A DNA stretch of 64,000 nt from Paramecium sonneborni (lineage: Eukaryota > Ciliophora > Oligohymenophorea > Peniculida > Parameciidae), in assembly GCA_905182985.1 (NCBI GenBank), contig CAJJDN010000140.1, positions 69,102-133,101 on the forward strand, read 5' to 3'. Of this stretch, positions 61,265-64,000 are shown piece by piece (the first letter of the stretch is position 1; the number at the start of each line of letters is the position of its first letter). The notes below the pieces were generated by a model. That model was not told where the DNA came from. It searched no databases and saw only the letters and a list, made by a program, of their open reading frames with translations. Made by a program: the position numbers and the translations under genes.

Positions 61265-62360
61265 TCATCTAACAAATTCACATATACCATCTCCAGATGA
61301 ACAACTTGTACTAAAATAGATTTTATTTTCATTATATTAATCATTAACAATTCCTGAAACCTCTCCATATACCTTGATGCTTTAAACAGTATCATATAAA
61401 GAACTAAGAAATTTAATAAATATTTTACGTGTTCAAGATATGGAAATAAGAATTAGCTTCTGCAATAAATAAATGTGATCCATCTCTTTAATATGTAATA
61501 TTATAAATTGGTAAATCTGATCCTACAAACTATTAAATTGGATGTTTTGGTGAACGTAAATCATATATAACACATGATCCATCCTCACTTGATGAAGCAA
61601 GTTCATAATTTTTACATGGATTAAATGCCACAGCAAAACCAAATTCAGTATGTGGATTCAAATTATGTACAATATCACCTGAAATAACATCTAAAACACT
61701 TAAACCAAGTCGATCACCACAAAAAGCAATTTATTTATTTATATTAACACTAGTTAAATTAACTGAGGCTCTATCTTAATATGAAAATATCTCTTTAAAT
61801 CCATTTTGATAATCAAATATCTTTATGTTTCCTCCATTATCATTTGAAATCAAATAGTTTTAATAAAATTAAACATGATTTATAAAATGTCTTCTCTAAT
61901 TTATTATTTATTTTTCCATCTTACCATCAAATAAATTTATCATTAAAAGATCTCCATTCATTCCAGCAACAGCACAAATATGATCAATAACATCTAATCC
62001 TATTGCTTCAAGTGATATTTTTGTTGATTCTGATTTAAATTTAGCTAAATCATAGAATACTATTTGATCAAAGTATGTATGTAATATTAAATTAGGAATA
62101 CTTCCCATAGATAATGTGTACTTTGATTAGAAATGAGCACTCTTCATATTTTAAACATGATGAAAAATTCTGAACTCAAATAATGTATCATCCTTTTTAA
62201 TTTATGGAAATTGTGTTGAGAATTGTTTTGGTTTTTTAAATTTTTCTCCTCTTATTTTATCATGTTAATCATATCTCTATTTATAAGAGGGAGTTAGTCC
62301 TTAAAAATTATTTTTGTCTTTATTTGTGAACACTTTTTCTTGCAATTTTTTGATAATCAT
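61265..62360 (-). CDS. WD40-repeat protein, 356 aa
   Basis: Beta-propeller type protein with several WD-like blades: GLDVIDHICAVAGMNGDLLM, NYLISNDNGGNIKIFDYQNG, KQIAFCGDRLGLSVLDVISG and NYELASSSEDGSCVIYDLRS, then SHLFIAEANSYFHILNT. One 25-nt intron at 61404-61428; 1071 coding nt. N-terminal 70 residues are basic and disordered. No catalytic part. The blades are degenerate and the exact family was not identified; scaffolding role inferred. Confidence 0.8.
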
Positions 62361-62423
62361 AAAATTTATATATTATTAATATTATTTAAATTTTTATTTA
62401 ATATGGTTTATTATATAATGAAC

Positions 62424-63373
62424 TCATTTGTTAAATTTATTTTTTAGAAATTCTACCATTACCTATTATTAACTTAAATTTTTATTTATATCTATTATTT
62501 AAGAATAAATCTCTTGATATTAAGTTTGAGTAATTTCTTTTATTCTTTCCAAAGAATATAATAATCTTTATAGTTTAATATAATATTTACTGTAAATATT
62601 CTATGAAAAACTTTTTTTCAGATCCATAATGGAATAAATCTTTAACTTATCCAACCTTATTTAATTTTTAGAAATAATTAAAATATTCTGCATCAATATT
62701 ATTTACAGGATAAGCTACAGCTAAATTATAAGATGCAATTTCTTGGCTTAATACTTAATGAATTTTATTTTATTTCTAAATTTCATATTCAACAGTTTGA
62801 AGAGAATAAAGACTTTGTGCACTATTTTATTAATTTTTCTATTTTAAAGCCTTTGAGTGTTCAAAGAAACATTGTGCTAAACAATGAAGATATAATTTAA
62901 ATCCAAAATATTCAGATCTCAATTACAATTGCATGTTTCTAAAGTATAAAATAATTCTTACATAAATTTTTCTAACAATTCTAATGTTTAGTCCATTAAA
63001 ACTCCTGATTAATATAATTAATCAGATGGTCCTACACACTATTAAAACTGCTAGGGTAATCCAGCATTAGGAATAAATTTAGCTGCATTTGGATTAATTG
63101 GACTTGGATTTACAGAATTTGTATTAACAGTTGTGGCTAATCTTGGGAAAGTCCCAGATGGTTGACCTACAGAGTTTGGGTAAGTACCACCTTATTGATA
63201 TATAGAAGAAGTTTATTGTGGAATAGGAGCAAATTTATTGTTAGTTGTGGGCTAAAATTGGGAACCTTATTAAAACATTCCTGGTTTATTTTAAAATTGG
63301 ATTGCAGATTATGGAATTTATTGAGGTTAAAATGGTTGGAACTACTGAATAGGGTAATTTTATTTTTAAATAG

Positions 63374-63406
<33 letters not shown>

Positions 63407-64000
63407 GTTATTATTATTATTGTTATTATTATTATTATTATTATTGTTATTCTGAAATTTGAATACCAGGTTATTTTTATGGTTCTTAAATAGCAGCAGT
63501 TTCTTCATCTTCTTCTTCTTCATCATCATCTGGAATATCTTTAATAAGACTTTAATTATATTTAATTTATTTACCCTGATTCATTTACTACTTTATTAGA
63601 TCCCTCTTAAATTAAAGGATGTTTAAATAATTATTCCCAACTTATTCTTTCATTTTCTTTAAATTTAAGCATATATTCAATTAGTTCAGCAAATTCTTCT
63701 GTCATCTAAGATTTAATAAATTCTTACTCCATCCACATATCTATCCACTTGAACTGGGTTTTTTTCTAAGTTTCTTAAAGCTCTCTTAATTTGTACTTAG
63801 TTTTTTGCCTCATAAGGTAATCTTCCAAATATTAATTCATATGTTATGATTCCTAACTTATTATATTAATAAGATATTACTGAAAATATATCAGCTTAAT
63901 TAGAAAAGTAATTTTCTAAATATAATTAAGGTGCCACATATTTTGGAGTACCTACTTTTGTTATTGTCTAATCTGCATTTCTTTCCAAAACTCTAGCCAA
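62424..64000 (-). CDS. Protein kinase (ULK/NIMA-like?), C-terminal 485 aa; 5' end beyond window
   Basis: The window edge cuts the kinase domain just before the activation segment. Visible are VGTPKYVAPQLYLENYF (APQ in place of APE), NQADIFSLGIITYELIFGR and MTEEFAELIEYMLKFKENER, so a Ser/Thr kinase of the APE-DxxSLG type. After an acidic stretch comes a polyQ tract of about 25 residues, then a Pro/Gln/Asn-rich linker and a helical C-terminal domain (YFGFKLYLHCLAQCFFEHSK) that recalls the C-terminal region of Atg1/ULK kinases, without certainty. Introns 63857-63880 (24, stopless), 63706-63727 (22), 63550-63574 (25), 62939-62961 (23), 62566-62590 (25). Confidence 0.8.
63375..63450 (-). repeat. 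TAA/CAA microsatellite encoding polyglutamine
   Basis: On the minus strand the tract is almost pure TAA codons with a few CAA, read as glutamine in this code, in frame with the kinase gene. In a standard code it would be a run of stops. Confidence 0.95.

Overview
The window reads as macronuclear DNA of a Paramecium-type ciliate. TAA and TAG are read as glutamine throughout and only TGA closes genes. The DNA is strongly AT-rich, intergenic gaps are short, and 81 introns of 20-32 nt were placed by hand, nearly all GTA...TAG. Each spliced model closes on a whole number of codons. Gene content agrees with this: a trichocyst matrix protein, a truncated haemoglobin and a voltage-type K+ channel with a cyclic-nucleotide-binding domain. 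The species was not determined.

Layout. 0-10 kb: SF3B2 (5' end cut), proteasome alpha5, a small hypothetical protein, the first member of a small 'NRF' family, a decayed PP2C phosphatase, a protein kinase, a Ubl-RING-YTH protein and a Myb-like protein. 10-24 kb: a 1061-residue membrane protein, eIF6, a secreted protein with fifteen 43-residue repeats, TMEM234, an MRH-domain receptor, a kinesin and a trichocyst matrix protein. 24-35 kb: a PH-domain kinase that has lost DFG, isoleucyl-tRNA synthetase, two more NRF proteins, coiled-coil and EF-hand proteins, a MOK-like kinase and a probably acylated small protein. 36-46 kb: tRNA-Arg(CCT), a mitochondrial carrier, SmD3, haemoglobin, an EF-hand protein, a K+ channel, a cyclin and a tyrosine phosphatase. 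47-64 kb: a 739-residue unknown, a 55-residue membrane protein, an m-AAA protease, a KDM5-like JmjC protein, a Rab, HIBADH, an ER Hsp90, an SLC25A38-like carrier, a WD40 protein and the C-terminal part of a polyQ kinase cut by the window edge.

The genes do not form operons. They are a typical ciliate mixture of housekeeping, trafficking, signalling and mitochondrial functions packed on both strands. Neighbours are often separated by only 18-60 nt, both divergently (18 nt between two start codons near 49.88 kb) and convergently (20 nt between stops near 45.06 kb).

The most interesting items are the fusion of RBBP6-like Ubl/RING modules to a YTH reader and an RS tail, the homogenised 129-bp tandem array with a 258-bp higher-order period, the three-member NRF small-protein family, the LGN-for-DFG kinase, and several introns whose length is a multiple of three and which contain no stop.
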